From assembly GCA_012295275.1 (NCBI GenBank), contig CM022665.1, positions 23,899,946 through 23,963,945 of the forward strand: DNA of 64,000 nucleotides, in the 5' to 3' direction. Each line of letters begins with the position of its first letter. Within the stretch, counting starts at the first letter, position 1. Positions 52,200 through 64,000 of this stretch are shown in pieces. The DNA is from Chrysomallon squamiferum. Its lineage: Eukaryota > Mollusca > Gastropoda > Neomphalida > Peltospiridae. Both the position numbers and the translations under genes were made by a program. The notes beneath the pieces are model-generated. The model was not told where the DNA came from and did no database searches. It worked only from the letters and a program-made list of their open reading frames with translations.

Positions 52200-52256
52200 A
52201 TGGATTTTAACTGTTCGGACAGGTGTTTTCAGATGGACAGTGTAACAGAGAGTTAA
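52200..52256 (+). promoter_or_regulatory. Upstream ORF in the eag 5' leader
   Basis: An 18-codon reading frame (starting MDFNCSD, ending SVTES, stop TAA) ends 29 bases before the eag ATG. It is in a different frame from eag. The eag frame itself has a stop at 52208, which fixes 52286 as its first usable ATG. Confidence 0.5.
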
Positions 52257-52285
52257 GTACTTTAATTGGAAAATATCATTCCAAA

Positions 52286-52364
52286 ATGCCTGGAGCCAGG
52301 CGGGGCCTTGTGGCACCCCAAAATACCTTTTTGGAAAACATCATCAGACGATCAAACGGCCAAC
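52286..52364 (+). CDS. KCNH1: EAG-type voltage-gated potassium channel, first coding exon only
   Basis: The ATG at 52286 (A at -3) opens 26 codons reading MPGARRGLVAPQNTFLENII then RRSNGQ, and the exon ends one base into a codon at a consensus donor, GTAAGT. This is the N-terminal cap of the PAS domain of ether-a-go-go channels. Fly eag and human KCNH1/KCNH5 share RRGLVAPQNTFLENI in this position, whereas ERG and ELK channels differ after APQNTFL. The cap regulates gating by contacting the C-terminal cyclic-nucleotide-binding homology domain. The rest of the PAS domain, the six-helix channel core and the C-terminus must lie right of base 64000, as no further exon was found in the window. Confidence 0.92.
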
Positions 52365-53228
52365 GTAAGTGTTTGTTTATTTATTTATTTGTTTATTTGT
52401 TTGTTTGTTTGTTTTATTTTATTTCTTCTTTTTTTTTCTTATTTTACTTTATTATTATTTATTTATTTTCGTATTTATTTATTTATTTTTTTATATTTAC
52501 CCTTCATTTAATACAGCAATTGTAAAATTTCTGAACGACGTTTGAAAGAAATTAACTAGATTTATTATGTTAAAAATTGGCTTTTGTTTAGGCTGTGTGT
52601 GTAAAAGGTTAATGTTATAATCATCATCATTATCATCACTGTCATCATCTATGTGGCATTAATGAAAGTTATTACTGTATTTCAGTGTTAATACTAATTC
52701 CAAAACGTAATATTAGCTGAAGCGAGAAAGTCAGTATTGTAAATAAATGTCTAAAATGTTTAAAAACAAATCATTTAAAATTTTAGATATTAGAATAATA
52801 TTTATTACTTCTGATGTTTCTGCTGTTCTCCATTTTATTATCATTTAATATATATATATATATTTATGTTTTGTTTTGTTTTGATTATAATCTTATTAAA
52901 AAACAATACAAACAAACACCCAACACCAACAATAATAATAATAATGACAGCTTGGATGTCACCATCTAAACATTACGACTGTTCAAAGTTCGCAAATTAT
53001 TGTTTAAATTATTATCTTTGAAGACAAATAGACTGACTTTTTCTTTAATAGTCTCATCCCAATAAATTATTATTATACTTTGCCAACTGTAAGTTCCAAA
53101 AATGGAATAATTTTTTTTATTAACTGATAACACTAAATAAAATATTTTGGGGGCCATTAGTAAATCTGTAACAGTTTTAAAACTACTTCGCGGTCTTGTG
53201 CCAGTTCTGGGTGTAAATTTTTAATAAC

Positions 53229-53274
<46 letters not shown>
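53229..53274. repeat. (AAT)n microsatellite
   Basis: About 15 AAT units passing into ACA triplets. Confidence 0.95.
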
Positions 53275-53278
<4 letters not shown>

Positions 53279-53988
53279 CAACAACAGTCTAGGAAATACT
53301 TTTGAAATATGTAAATACGCTTTGATAATTTAGTACTCATCTTTCCTCCTATTATTTTCTCTTCGGTTCAATTTTAGGTAAAAAAAAATCTTTCTTGCAT
53401 TTTGTTTTAATATTTACTAGCATTTTAATTAACATTGCATCTTAGCTATTTATAAACTTATTACCAAAATTGTTTTAATCGACAATGGTTCATCTTGAAA
53501 TAGCATCATTAATTTCTATTCCAAAACATAAAACATGACCTAAAGGGTGAGCTTTTCAGTCGTTAAAAATTAACAAGCATGTTACATAGATAAGCATTTG
53601 CTGTTTGTTGAGATATCGATGGCCAAGTAATGGATAAGGAATCTTGCATTATAATGCATATGAAGAAGAAGAACAAAATAGGAATTATACAACAAAAGAA
53701 GAATTATCCGTTATGGCCGATACGTTTCAAACAAAACGAAACATAAATAATAATAAAAAATAATCTGAAGACATATTTTTTATGCATACTGTTTGATTTC
53801 GGGATGAAAAATGCTAAGTTGTTTTAATCATCAGTGTATCACATACTGTGCAAAATGTGTGAAATAATTCAGTTGTAGGAGGAATTGCCTTCCCGTTGTG
53901 TGTTTGTTTTTGGTGACATCTTTTGATTTATCTCTCTCTCTCTGCCATACATACATATATATGTATTTATTCTTATATGTATGTATGT

Positions 53989-53989
<1 letters not shown>

Positions 53990-54028
<39 letters not shown>
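53990..54028. repeat. (GT)n microsatellite
   Basis: About 18 GT units flanked by TATG units; (ATT)n follows at 54240-54294. Confidence 0.95.
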
Positions 54029-54030
<2 letters not shown>

Positions 54031-55519
54031 ATGTGTATGTATGTATCCGAGTATTTTAAAATACTGGTTAGCCTGATACAAATCGTATTTTACATTACTG
54101 ACAAATAATGTCTTCGAATTATTACATATACAAATTGTTTAAATATAAATGATATATAACATTTATCAGAGGCATTTGTAGTTTTTATACTATTACTGAT
54201 TTTATTTACTTTCCCGTGAAACATTTTTAATTTATTTTTATTATTATTATTATATTATTATTATTATTATTATTGTTATTATTATTATTATTATTGGTAT
54301 AGTAGTAGTAGTAGAATTAGTATTATTATTAAATCACTTGATAAGGAACTGAGTAATGATCTTATAAACTTCCTTTATATTCATAATTTCGTAACATATG
54401 AATATGTCAGAGTAGAGAGACACAAGCATTTCTTTTGTCACTACCTTTTGAAATAAAATTAATCCCATCACAAATAAATAAATAATAAAAAAAAAAATAA
54501 AAAATAAAAAATAATAATAGTAAAGACAGAAAAAAAGAAAGAAGAAAAAAAAGGAACTATGTTACAGGAAACTAAAAAAAAAAAAAAAAAAGGTTTGAGG
54601 ATTCAGTTCCAGAGAGCGCACTACTTTCTCATATATTTATATTCAGCTTGATTTTTTTTTTTTTTAAAGATTTAAAGTGAATATAAAACAACAATAAAAT
54701 AAAAGTTTCATAATTGTTACCATAATAACCTCTCTGCCGAACTGCCGTTTATAGACTAATTTCAATCTATTTAGGGCATTCGTTTAGGACCACCTCCAAT
54801 AACAATTAAAATTAAAAATTAAAGTAAATAAATAAATAAATAAAATATAATATAATATAATCTATGATAAAAAAAAAAAAATTAAAAATTAAAAATTATG
54901 GTTGCTTGGCGTTTATAAACGGTAATATAATAACAAATCATTTACGTGCGACAACAAAAATAAAATAAAATAAAATAAAATAATAATAATTATAAAAAAT
55001 AAAAAAAAATAAAATGTCATTTGTCTGGACTTCAGTGTTATAAATAGAAAGTAATTAACAGCCTCCTTCCATGAAATGTCGAGATATTTTTACTGGCCGA
55101 CATAAAGGAAAAATTAAACCACATACACTTGACCCCCTGTTTCCACAAAAACCACAAAAAAAAAAAAAAAAAATAAACGAAAAAAAAATCACCGACAGTT
55201 TAAAGAAGACTGTTAATGAGGTGTTACGTAATAACATCGATCTGGCAATAATAGTTACAGTTTCCAGGAGCTTGCAGATTAGCACTATTCTTTTTATTAT
55301 AACGGTAAATATCGGTTGATGTGCTGCTGCACGTTAGGTATAACGGTATATTAATCTTTGGCGAAGACGGTAATATTTATTTCTTAAACAAAGCTAGAAC
55401 ATGTTGTGTTTAAAAATACTTGTAATATGGATTTCGATAGGGAAGTTACATTGCATTGCTTAACAGTATATAAAGCAAACGAATTAAGGTTGTTTTTCAA
55501 AGCTGTAAATTGTAGACGT

Positions 55520-55523
<4 letters not shown>

Positions 55524-55606
<83 letters not shown>
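55524..55606. repeat. (GA)n microsatellite
   Basis: About 41 GA units; one of five long GA/CT tracts of similar length in the window (also 13500, 27032, 41171, 49380). Confidence 0.95.
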
Positions 55607-55609
<3 letters not shown>

Positions 55610-55751
55610 ATGACAAGCAAGAAGAATCTTAATTAAATGGTTGTCCATTAATGTTTACAAAAATAAAAAAATAAAACACAAAAACTGACGAATAATAACA
55701 ATAAATTAAAAATTCCAAACACCAAAAATAATAAGAAGAAGAAATGAAAGA

Positions 55752-55793
<42 letters not shown>

Positions 55794-57332
55794 CCCAGTT
55801 AAATAAATAAATAAATAAATAATATTAAAAAAAAAAATAAGAAGAAGAAGACGAAGAATAAGAAATACATTTTTATGTTAATAATCTTCCTCTTAGGTCA
55901 ACATGTCGAAAGACGGATATTAATATCTGAACATAAATCGAATATAATTAATGGCTAACAGGGCCACGGGTTTTACTGTTTTTGTATTAAACACCGCAAA
56001 ATAACCTCCATGTTTGTACAGTGACGTCACCATGGCCATGTTCAGCTTTCCAGTTATTGATTATAAGCATCTCAAAATGTCATTTTTGTTGGTAATTAAG
56101 ATAAATTTACAGCTACACGACTTTCTGTTAGCTTCATTGGCTTGAATGTGAACCTCGAATACCCTTTTGTCTAGCAATTAATTAATTCTACGGAAAGCAT
56201 ATGCTTTTATGTTTTAACATCTATTTTAAGTATCTACTTCTTACATTAACATGGCACATCCACTCGAGTAATTAAAGTTCACCTTTATGCAGCATATTTC
56301 ACAGAGCCATAGCAACCAAGTTTTCCTAAATCTTTCATCAGTGTGTTGACGACCATGATGACGAAAGTAGTTTTTAGCAAATACGAAAGGTTTAACTAAC
56401 CGATAAACTAAAAATACATCGCATGCATTATGTGAAAATAGTATTTAATTATATATATTATATTTATATTTATATGTGCGTGTGTGTGTGTGTGTGTGTG
56501 TGGATTTTTTTTTTTTTTTTTTTTTAAATAGATAAATAAATAAAAAGTCGTGAACAGTGAAAGTGTATTTAAGATTCTGTTAAGCGGCATTAGCTGCAAA
56601 AAAGTTTGTAATCGTTGATAGTATCAGTAAAATGAGGTGTGTGCTGTTTATGACCATCAGTTATGTTTCCCCCTCTAGATCCACCACATTAATTCTCAGA
56701 CAATACATTTGACTCAGTCTAAAAGCAGAACCAATAAAATATTTAAAAAATAATTTAAAGATACCCAGAAAATCAAAATGAACCCTGCTTTCTTTATTTA
56801 CAAAACAGAAAATAGTTTCCGAATGTTTTAATTTTCATCGTAAATATTGAAATTAAATGTTAGTCTGTATATTTTAATTTCTTCTCATCTCGCTTCCATA
56901 AAAAAAGGATTTGTTTTGTTATGGAATAATAATAATAAAATAATAATAATTATAATGATAATAGTAATAACAATAACAAAAAAAAAAAAATAAGGATAAT
57001 AATATATAAATAAATAAACAAAGAGAAAAAATAAATTATTAATTTTTTTTTATTAAAAACAATAAATATATTAAAAATATTTTATCTTTAAAACTGTTAA
57101 ATAATTTTTTTTTATATTTAAATATGTGACGCTATTTATTGAAATTTAGAGTCATAATGAAACGTACACAAATTGTATTTAAATTTTACTAAACGACGAT
57201 AATGCAAGCTGTTAATCAAACTCCTTTAACTGTAAGTACTCGATTTAATGTACGGATTAACCCGCTCTTCCTGTTCATCACGTAAAATATTTACTAACGG
57301 CGTGTTAGCATTACTTGAACGAAATAATCAAA

Positions 57333-57363
<31 letters not shown>

Positions 57364-57429
57364 GTGCATACCTACCTACATTAATTCAAACATGTCTACG
57401 TAGATACTCATACATACGTACGTACACAC

Positions 57430-57567
57430 GTACATACATACATACAAACATACATACACACATACATACATAAGCACATACATACATACACACATACATA
57501 CATACATACATACATACATACATACATACACACACACATACATACATACATACATACATACATACAT
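57430..57567. repeat. (CATA)n microsatellite
   Basis: About 34 tetranucleotide units with CACA and CAAA interruptions. Confidence 0.95.
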
Positions 57568-58780
57568 TTCTTTCTCTCTGTCTAGCTGTCTGGCTGTTTC
57601 TAACGGATAAATGTCTTTGGAAATGAGTTGGAAGGAAAAGCATAGAAAAATGGTTATAAATAGTCTACAGAGGGAAATAAGTTATAATGCATACAGACTT
57701 CGTTAAGTGGTTTTATTAATACGTGTATTTCTAAATTCTGACTGAGTGTTAAAATGTGTATTATATATATACGTTTCTTAAATTAACAGGATTTCCTTTT
57801 CACAGATTCTGTATTAAAACAGTTAAAAATTAATATCAAAGATATGTCATTGAAAATTAGAGAATAAAAGTATATGTAGATGTATGGATGTGTATGTGTA
57901 TGTATGTATGTGTTTATCTGTCTATCTATCTGTGTATGTAAATACGTCATAATATATTACAACATATGCTTAAATATCACAACCAAAACCCAAAGTTCTA
58001 AAACTCACTGTTCAGTTCGTTTAAGTCAAGATCAGGCGTTTGTGATATTAAAGTATTAATGACATTTTTTGAACTGACATACATACACAGCACATGTGTT
58101 CCGTTTTTCCTGATAGCCATTGTTTTATAAGAGAAACGAACTTAGTATGATTTTGACATTTACCATAAACCATTTTAATCTTCTTTGAGTCTCATTTAAA
58201 TATCTATTCATCATATAAATCACATATGCTTACAGTTAATGTAGTGGTATTATTAATTACCTTTTATTGATCTTTTTAATTTCACTTGTTTATCTATATA
58301 TACATTTTCCCCCATCCTTTCATTTATTCTTAGTTTTCTTTCTTCATTTATTTATTCTGCCTTCCTTTAATTCTGTCTGTTTCCTTCATTTTATGTATTT
58401 TTCCATCCTTTTCTTCTTATTTATTTATTTTTTATCTATTTACTTGTTTTTTTCTTTTTCTTTTTGTGTTATACAACTTGTCACGCAGATGTGCGAATTA
58501 TTTGTTGTTGTTTTTTTGTTTTTTTCACACGCAACGTGCAAAAAACCACTTTCCAAACAAGTTAACAGCCATCAGACAGATGGTCAGATAAATACGTTTT
58601 TGTTCACCTGTTTGATTTATTTTCATTGCATTATTAAATTTACTTTTAAATTCACAATATTCGAATAGTTAGTAGATTCCATACCGAGGCTGCTTGATTA
58701 ACTAATAGTTGGTATATTCTAGACTATACTGAATAGTTGGTTACTTGAAAAAAAGCCAGAGGAAAAAAGTCACAGTTTAG

Positions 58781-59452
58781 TATAGGAAAAAAAGTCACAG
58801 GGAAAAAAGTCACACAATGTATGGGTTTGTAGAGTATTGAATGTGTCATCATAGCATGCATGGGGTAATTCTTAAGCTTATTGATTAGGCTAGATTAAAG
58901 AAAGGGGCTTCATATTGTGTCTAGCTTGGCTTTAGCTTACTGATTAGGATAGATTTAAACTAAGGGCTTCCCAGGTTAAAATGTGTTTTTGTTAGAAAGC
59001 GTGCCTGTCGTAGACATGCTTCACAACAGCTTGCTCTGATTAGCACGTTAATTTTTTTCACAATCACATTCACATGTGTTTCACTATATATTCTCCAGCT
59101 TGCTCTAGTATCAGAAGTATGTTTAATATGGAAGTTATTCATAGCAATAAGGGTGGTAACAAAATCTGTTATGAGGGGTCCATGTATACCAAACATGCAA
59201 CTCGCAAAACAAATTTGTGGTGGAAGTGCGACAAAAAATGTAGTTGCACTTATCGAAGTTCAATGATAACAGACTTAGAGAGAGAGCCTTGTGGACTGCA
59301 ATTTGCGACTGTGACAGAATTTCTTCGTGGTATTGGGTGAAACATCCGCCTAAACCAGCAACATTAAAATTAAAGAACATGTGTTTCATCTATCATTCAT
59401 TTCTAATATATTTCTTAATTTTTATAAAAAAGTGTGACTTTTTTTTCCTATA
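58781..59452 (+). mobile_element. DNA-transposon fragment carrying a FLYWCH zinc-finger domain
   Basis: The ends are inverted: TATAGGAAAAAAAGTCACA at 58781-58799 and GTGACTTTTTTTTCCTATA at 59434-59452. The left repeat is partly duplicated in tandem (GGAAAAAAGTCACA at 58761 and 58801). Between them a plus-strand frame (59116-59340) gives EVIHSNKGGNKICYEG, TKHATRKTNLWWKC and KCSCTYRSSMITD, the FLYWCH pattern found in MULE-type transposases. The domain's last His positions and any MULE catalytic domain are missing, so this is a fragment or non-autonomous copy. Confidence 0.65.
58873..58971. repeat. Diverged two-copy tandem repeat
   Basis: AGCTTATTGATTAGGCTAGA with its following 17 bases (58873-58909) is repeated, with about seven changes, 62 bases later (58935-58971) as AGCTTACTGATTAGGATAGA and onward. 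It lies inside the inverted-repeat element that carries the FLYWCH fragment. Confidence 0.6.
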
Positions 59453-61451
59453 ATCGAATAGCTAATAGATATTTATATTTAATTCGGCAAAATGACTAAT
59501 GTTGCTGGGGATTTCTTTTTTTACATATATCTTCAGAATGGTTTAATGGCTAGTGCTGTATACATCATATTCAACTGGTTAACAGTTAAAAGATTATCAA
59601 TATATTCAGAATAACTGAAAAGTTAATGATGTGTTTAGTCTTCTTCATAGTCGTATCTGATAATAATGCTGATTGATTTTGTTTCGCGTTGATGCAGTTG
59701 GTTTTACACTTTATATTTCATACTGTTTTTTTTTTTTTTTTTTTTTCTCGGTGCTATATATATCGAGACGGCTAATACAGCATTCTCTTTGATGTAAAGT
59801 AAATACATCTCTGTACAGTCATCTGAGAACGACTTCCTGACAGTCGTATCTAACTAACTAAAGTCCGTCTCGCACATCCATTACAGATAATGTATATCCT
59901 TGTATGTATGTTCTCGTTTTTTTGAGAAAACAAAATAAAATAAGACGTTTTTTTGTTCAGTACAGAATAAAAAGAAAACAATAGGGTTCTGAAAATAAAT
60001 GGCTTGGCGATGTCTTCGACTTCATTATAGAGATAATATATATATTCTTGTTGGCTGCATTAGGCTATTTTATTTCTTTTTTTTTTTAGAAATAATACTT
60101 ACCCTTAGAATATACAACATAAGAAAGCAGACAAATACGGCCCGAGTAACTTACAATTCATTACAGAGCTAATACCTGTATATATCTGGGGGGTTTCATG
60201 TGGGTTTTTTGTGTGTCTGTCTTTTTTTTAAAATAATACCCACTCTTGATCTATGCGAAACAAAAAAAAAAAAAAAAAACCGTCTTGACCAAAGGCACTG
60301 AAGGTACATTTTGGTGTTATCTAAGAAAAATATAATATGTACCATTGATCCATACAGAATAGGAAGCCCACAATACGGCCCGTGGATTCCGAAAATACAT
60401 AGCTGGGCGAGCGATATCTTAGAATGAAAGATCTTGTTTGGTCGATGGATCATTACTCGTATAACTATCTGAATTTAAGTACTGATTCTTGCCTGCAGTT
60501 AGAATTGTAGATCGCATATAGTGTCGTTTGTAACTTTTGTTTATTGATAATGCAGAATAGATGAAGTTCCCAGACTCGTGAAATAAGTTTGGGAAAAATG
60601 TGACGAAAGAAAAGAAATTAATTTTTGGTATATTGACACTATAACTCTTAAAATATGAACTCTTATCGAACAGTCAAATTACTGTAATGGATTAAAACTT
60701 AAAAAATATAAATAAATTATTTAAAAAAAGGTATTTTTTGTTTTGTATTCACATTATTATTGTATTACTAAAACTTTTCTTTAAGAATCAGAAAATCATT
60801 TTGATTAGAACCATAACCAGTAATTTCTGAACAGAACAGAATAATGTGAAAATTCTTCTTGATAAGTGACAGAGTTAATCGGGTTACTTGCAACTGACCC
60901 GAAAGATGACTGTAGATTCCAGTTCCAGGATCAATACGGCTATGTTTATTAGAGAAATGTTCAAATTACAAATCCCTTAAACGAGAAAGTCACAAGATGC
61001 CGCAGTACGGCTGTCACGTTGACAATACTGTGTTCATCTCCAACAGCAACAATAACGTCATCCACACCTAACGGGCGAAACATTATCGCCTTCTGCAGAG
61101 TCTCTTTTGTCCGTCAGCGACTAAGTAACGAAGAAACAGTTAGAGGGCGCCTAATATTACAGTGCTGGACAAATTATTTAACATGCCATATGGGTTTTTC
61201 ATAGACTGAATTTCTTTCCGGTTAATATGACACAGTTTATTAAAGGCTTGTATTTTGTGGTTTGTATTTTGTCTGGGTAGGATATTAAACATTGGATACC
61301 GATAATAAAATGTCACTGAGTTATGGATCATGTTTGATCTTTTAGAAGATTATTACAGGTTTAGCAACAACAATAACAACAACAACAACAAAAACGTCAA
61401 CTGCAGCCGCAGCAGGAGCAACGTAAACAACAATAACAACAACAAAAAAAA

Positions 61452-61452
61452 C

Positions 61453-61502
<50 letters not shown>
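61452..61502. repeat. (AAT)n microsatellite
   Basis: About 17 AAT units preceded by CAA/AAC triplets from 61366. Confidence 0.95.
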
Positions 61503-61505
<3 letters not shown>

Positions 61506-64000
61506 TGGTGGTTGATATTTTAATAACCGTTCATTTAGTATGTCGGGAGATACATGAAACCAGTTCTTGCAATTTATTAAAAGTAATTAATAATTCAAAT
61601 TGGTATATAATTATGTAACATTTTAGCAACGCTTTGAAATTGTAAAATTTTTAGACTTTCGAAGTATACCTTTGAGTGAGGAATTTCTTTTTTACGAGCT
61701 GTGGCAACAAGATCAAGCCTAGAAGGCTAGACAGTTAAATTCCCCATTTGTATTCTCTAGCGTTCTGGGTCACGTGTTAATGCTAGATATTTAAAAAAAA
61801 AAAAACCAAAACAAAGTACCCTTAAAAGGTGGCAAAATAAATACAAGAATGCTTCTTTAACAAATGTCACCATTCATATCAAAATGAGTCTTAAGACACA
61901 TTTCTTTTAATCTTCTGCTCCACCAACTTAACACACTAAATTAGACAAACAAACCAGCCTTCATATCTGTTTATCCTGTAAAGCATTACCCCTGAAAAAT
62001 CCACAAACTGTTTCCTAGAACCTGACGTTGCTGACACCCAATATCACTAAGCAAAGCATTGGTGTTTATCATTTCAATACGCGTTATCAGTTTTACCAAT
62101 CTTTGTTAAGCACGGGTCGTTTTCACAATGGAGATCCATCGATCAGATCCTTGCAAAAGGTCCCATAGAAGAAAATGCTTGATTTATTGGATTCATTCGA
62201 TATTTTCTCAAAGGTAGATTTTATGGGCCGGTGTTTGTGTGTTTCAGACGGGACACACCAGGAGTCGGGAAATGAAGTCGTTTGGTGGTAATGATTTGTC
62301 ACTTGACAGACGATCGCACTTAGAGTTGTCGCCGCCATCTCTCTGATTATCACAGTTAGCTCCGGGTAGTTGTTATTGCTTATTTTTTTATATATTTTTT
62401 TTATATTTTGTTTGGGCGGTTATTAACAGAAACACTCAACCACAAAGAACAGCGGCAGCTAATGCGATGTCTTGAGGAAGTGGATCTGAGATAAGGGTGA
62501 TTGTTTTGTTTCGCTGTTTGACAAGGTTTTTTTTGTCAGTGACACGAAATAAATTATGATATTTTTGAAATATTCTCTTAAGCCCGTTTTTGAAACTAAC
62601 AATAACCAAAACCGAATATTAAAAATAAAGTCTGATCTCAAATGACCTTGAAAAGTAGTACGTGGTCAAAATGAAAACAGCATAATCATAAAACCGAACC
62701 AACACGTCGCTAAATATGAAAAGAAATGACAAAGAAAATCCAAAATTATGACGCTAAATAATACACACACGCCAAAAAAAATATACCAACTCTGCATCCC
62801 GTTAGTTCATGCATCCATCCATCCATGCAATGAATCCAACTGCAGAAGCAAACAACAAAACAGTATCAAACCATAAAAAAAAAAACGTCACAACAAACAA
62901 AAACTAAATTAATACATTTTTTTTTTTTTTTTTTAAACCCGACACAACGCAGTTTGCTCTAAAACACCCCGACAACAACATCAAAATTCAAAACTTTGAT
63001 CTATGCGACACTTGCAGTTGATACTGTGTTTTGAAACTGATGCGAGTAAAGTTAATAATTAAAAAATTCGTGTTTCGGCTCTTCTGATATTTACCAAATG
63101 TAGAGTCAACGGCAGTAGTTTCAAAGACAATACATGAGATATTTTGACATTACTGAAACTGCAGATACATATAACATAAAAAGCAATAAAAATGGTGACA
63201 GAAAAGATAATCTAAAATAAGCTATTATTAAAACGTTATTATGTTATCGATAGAAAAAAGATCTCTTCAGTTTGATAGATACACTTTGTAATTTCGTGTT
63301 ACATTTATTCGTGGATACATTTACAGTTTCATTAGGAAAATTAATAAAAAAGAAGAAGCTGATTCCATAAAGTGCGTAAACTGAGTATGGATATCGTGAT
63401 TATAAATAATTAATATATTCAAAGAAAAGTCATATGTTTGATAAATGATAATAGAGAAACGTAAAAAAGATAGATAAATTACATGATCATTTTCAGTAAT
63501 AAACAAATATGTCTAATACTACTTCAGCAAACCTAAACAGTATTAAATATATTATCGGTATTTTCAAAACAACGACACGAACAAAAACCTACCAATCAAC
63601 AAGCAAACAAACTAACAAGACAACAACAACAACATCAAAAACAAAAAAACAAAAAGAAAAAACATAAAAAATCCCCCAACAAATAACAAAAATGTTAAGA
63701 AGACTATATTACTGCATAAAACATTCCATATATATGAATAATTAGCAAATATATTTTATATATTATCAGAGAAAACGTTAAGCATTAACAAAATGTAAAC
63801 GGTTTTTGTTATTGTTGTTGTTGTTGTTGTTTTTTAGTTTTTATCTTTTTGAATGGGGAAGTAAAGATACATTATTAATTTATTTTGGATCCTCTGTATT
63901 CCTCATGACTGAATGTTCCGTGTAAAACATTTCATTAGTTTATTTTTAAAACGTTAAACAGATCGATCAGTATTTTTCAATTAATTTTTAATTTTGCTTA

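Larger units (their letters stand above)
47119..52285. other. Intergenic region between HHAT-like gene and eag
   Basis: The genes are divergent across this 5.2 kb. It contains (CA)n near 49161-49190, a long (CT)n then (GT)n block (49380-49508), TATG/GT arrays (49760-49950), a TTC-rich stretch near 50281-50350, an A run near 50409-50431 and an AATA array (51205-51243). Non-repetitive, CpG-bearing segments are at about 48660-49060 (with TTACGTCA), 50590-50760 and 51600-52150. No coding exon was seen before 52286. Confidence 0.6.
52365..64000. other. Intron 1 of eag (to the right edge)
   Basis: 11.6 kb without a recognised exon. It is crowded with microsatellites (listed separately for the larger ones), A/T runs, a FLYWCH-bearing transposon fragment (58781-59452), a local tandem duplication (58873-58971) and a diverged duplicate (about 59963 and 60354). 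Segments at 60890-61170 and 61980-62360 are less AT-rich and repeat-free and might be regulatory. Nothing else is evident. Confidence 0.6.

Noticed and set aside
58267-58668. 133-codon plus-strand frame in eag intron 1
   Set aside because: Phe/Leu-rich because of T-rich sequence; no conserved motif, and no splice context linking it to eag.

Overview
This is a window of nuclear DNA from an animal. It is very AT-rich and full of microsatellites. It carries multi-exon genes with GT-AG introns of roughly 60 bp to several kb, and relics of Tc1/mariner, pogo/Tigger, hAT and FLYWCH-bearing DNA transposons. The protein matches and repeat types fit a lophotrochozoan, most likely a mollusc and possibly a cephalopod. 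The species level is inference.

Layout. (1) 324-12879, minus strand: the first 23 coding exons (824 codons) of cobalamin-dependent methionine synthase (MTR). It runs from the start codon through the homocysteine and pterin domains to the cobalamin-binding His, and continues beyond the left edge. (2) 12880-14604: the shared divergent promoter region of MTR and the next gene. (3) 14605-19828, plus strand: a complete ten-coding-exon syntaxin-5 (STX5), followed by its 3' UTR and about 6 kb of intergenic DNA with two recognisable non-autonomous DNA transposons (pogo/Tigger-like and hAT-like). (4) 26498-35109, plus strand: a complete hedgehog acyltransferase (HHAT-type MBOAT) gene that keeps the catalytic Asp and His. 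(5) 36335-43868, minus strand, with a probable start-codon exon at 47116: a second HHAT-family gene, convergent with the first. It has the same intron positions and phases, but the catalytic His is replaced by Leu, as in vertebrate HHATL. One of its exons holds a reading-frame inconsistency. (6) 47119-52285: intergenic DNA ending in a promoter-like segment with a perfect RFX X-box and an NRF1-type palindrome. (7) 52286-52364, plus strand: the first coding exon of an EAG-type voltage-gated potassium channel (KCNH1/eag). The remaining 11.6 kb is its first intron, with microsatellites, a FLYWCH-bearing transposon fragment and a diverged local duplication.

The genes do not form one pathway: they cover one-carbon metabolism, ER-Golgi fusion, hedgehog lipidation and K+ channel function. 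The most interesting points are these. HHAT-family genes sit next to eag, and human HHAT and KCNH1 are also direct neighbours on 1q32.2, which suggests a very old linkage. The inverted HHAT pair is one likely enzyme plus one His-less likely pseudoenzyme. Several genes have upstream ORFs or alternative starts in their 5' leaders, and two introns use GC donors.
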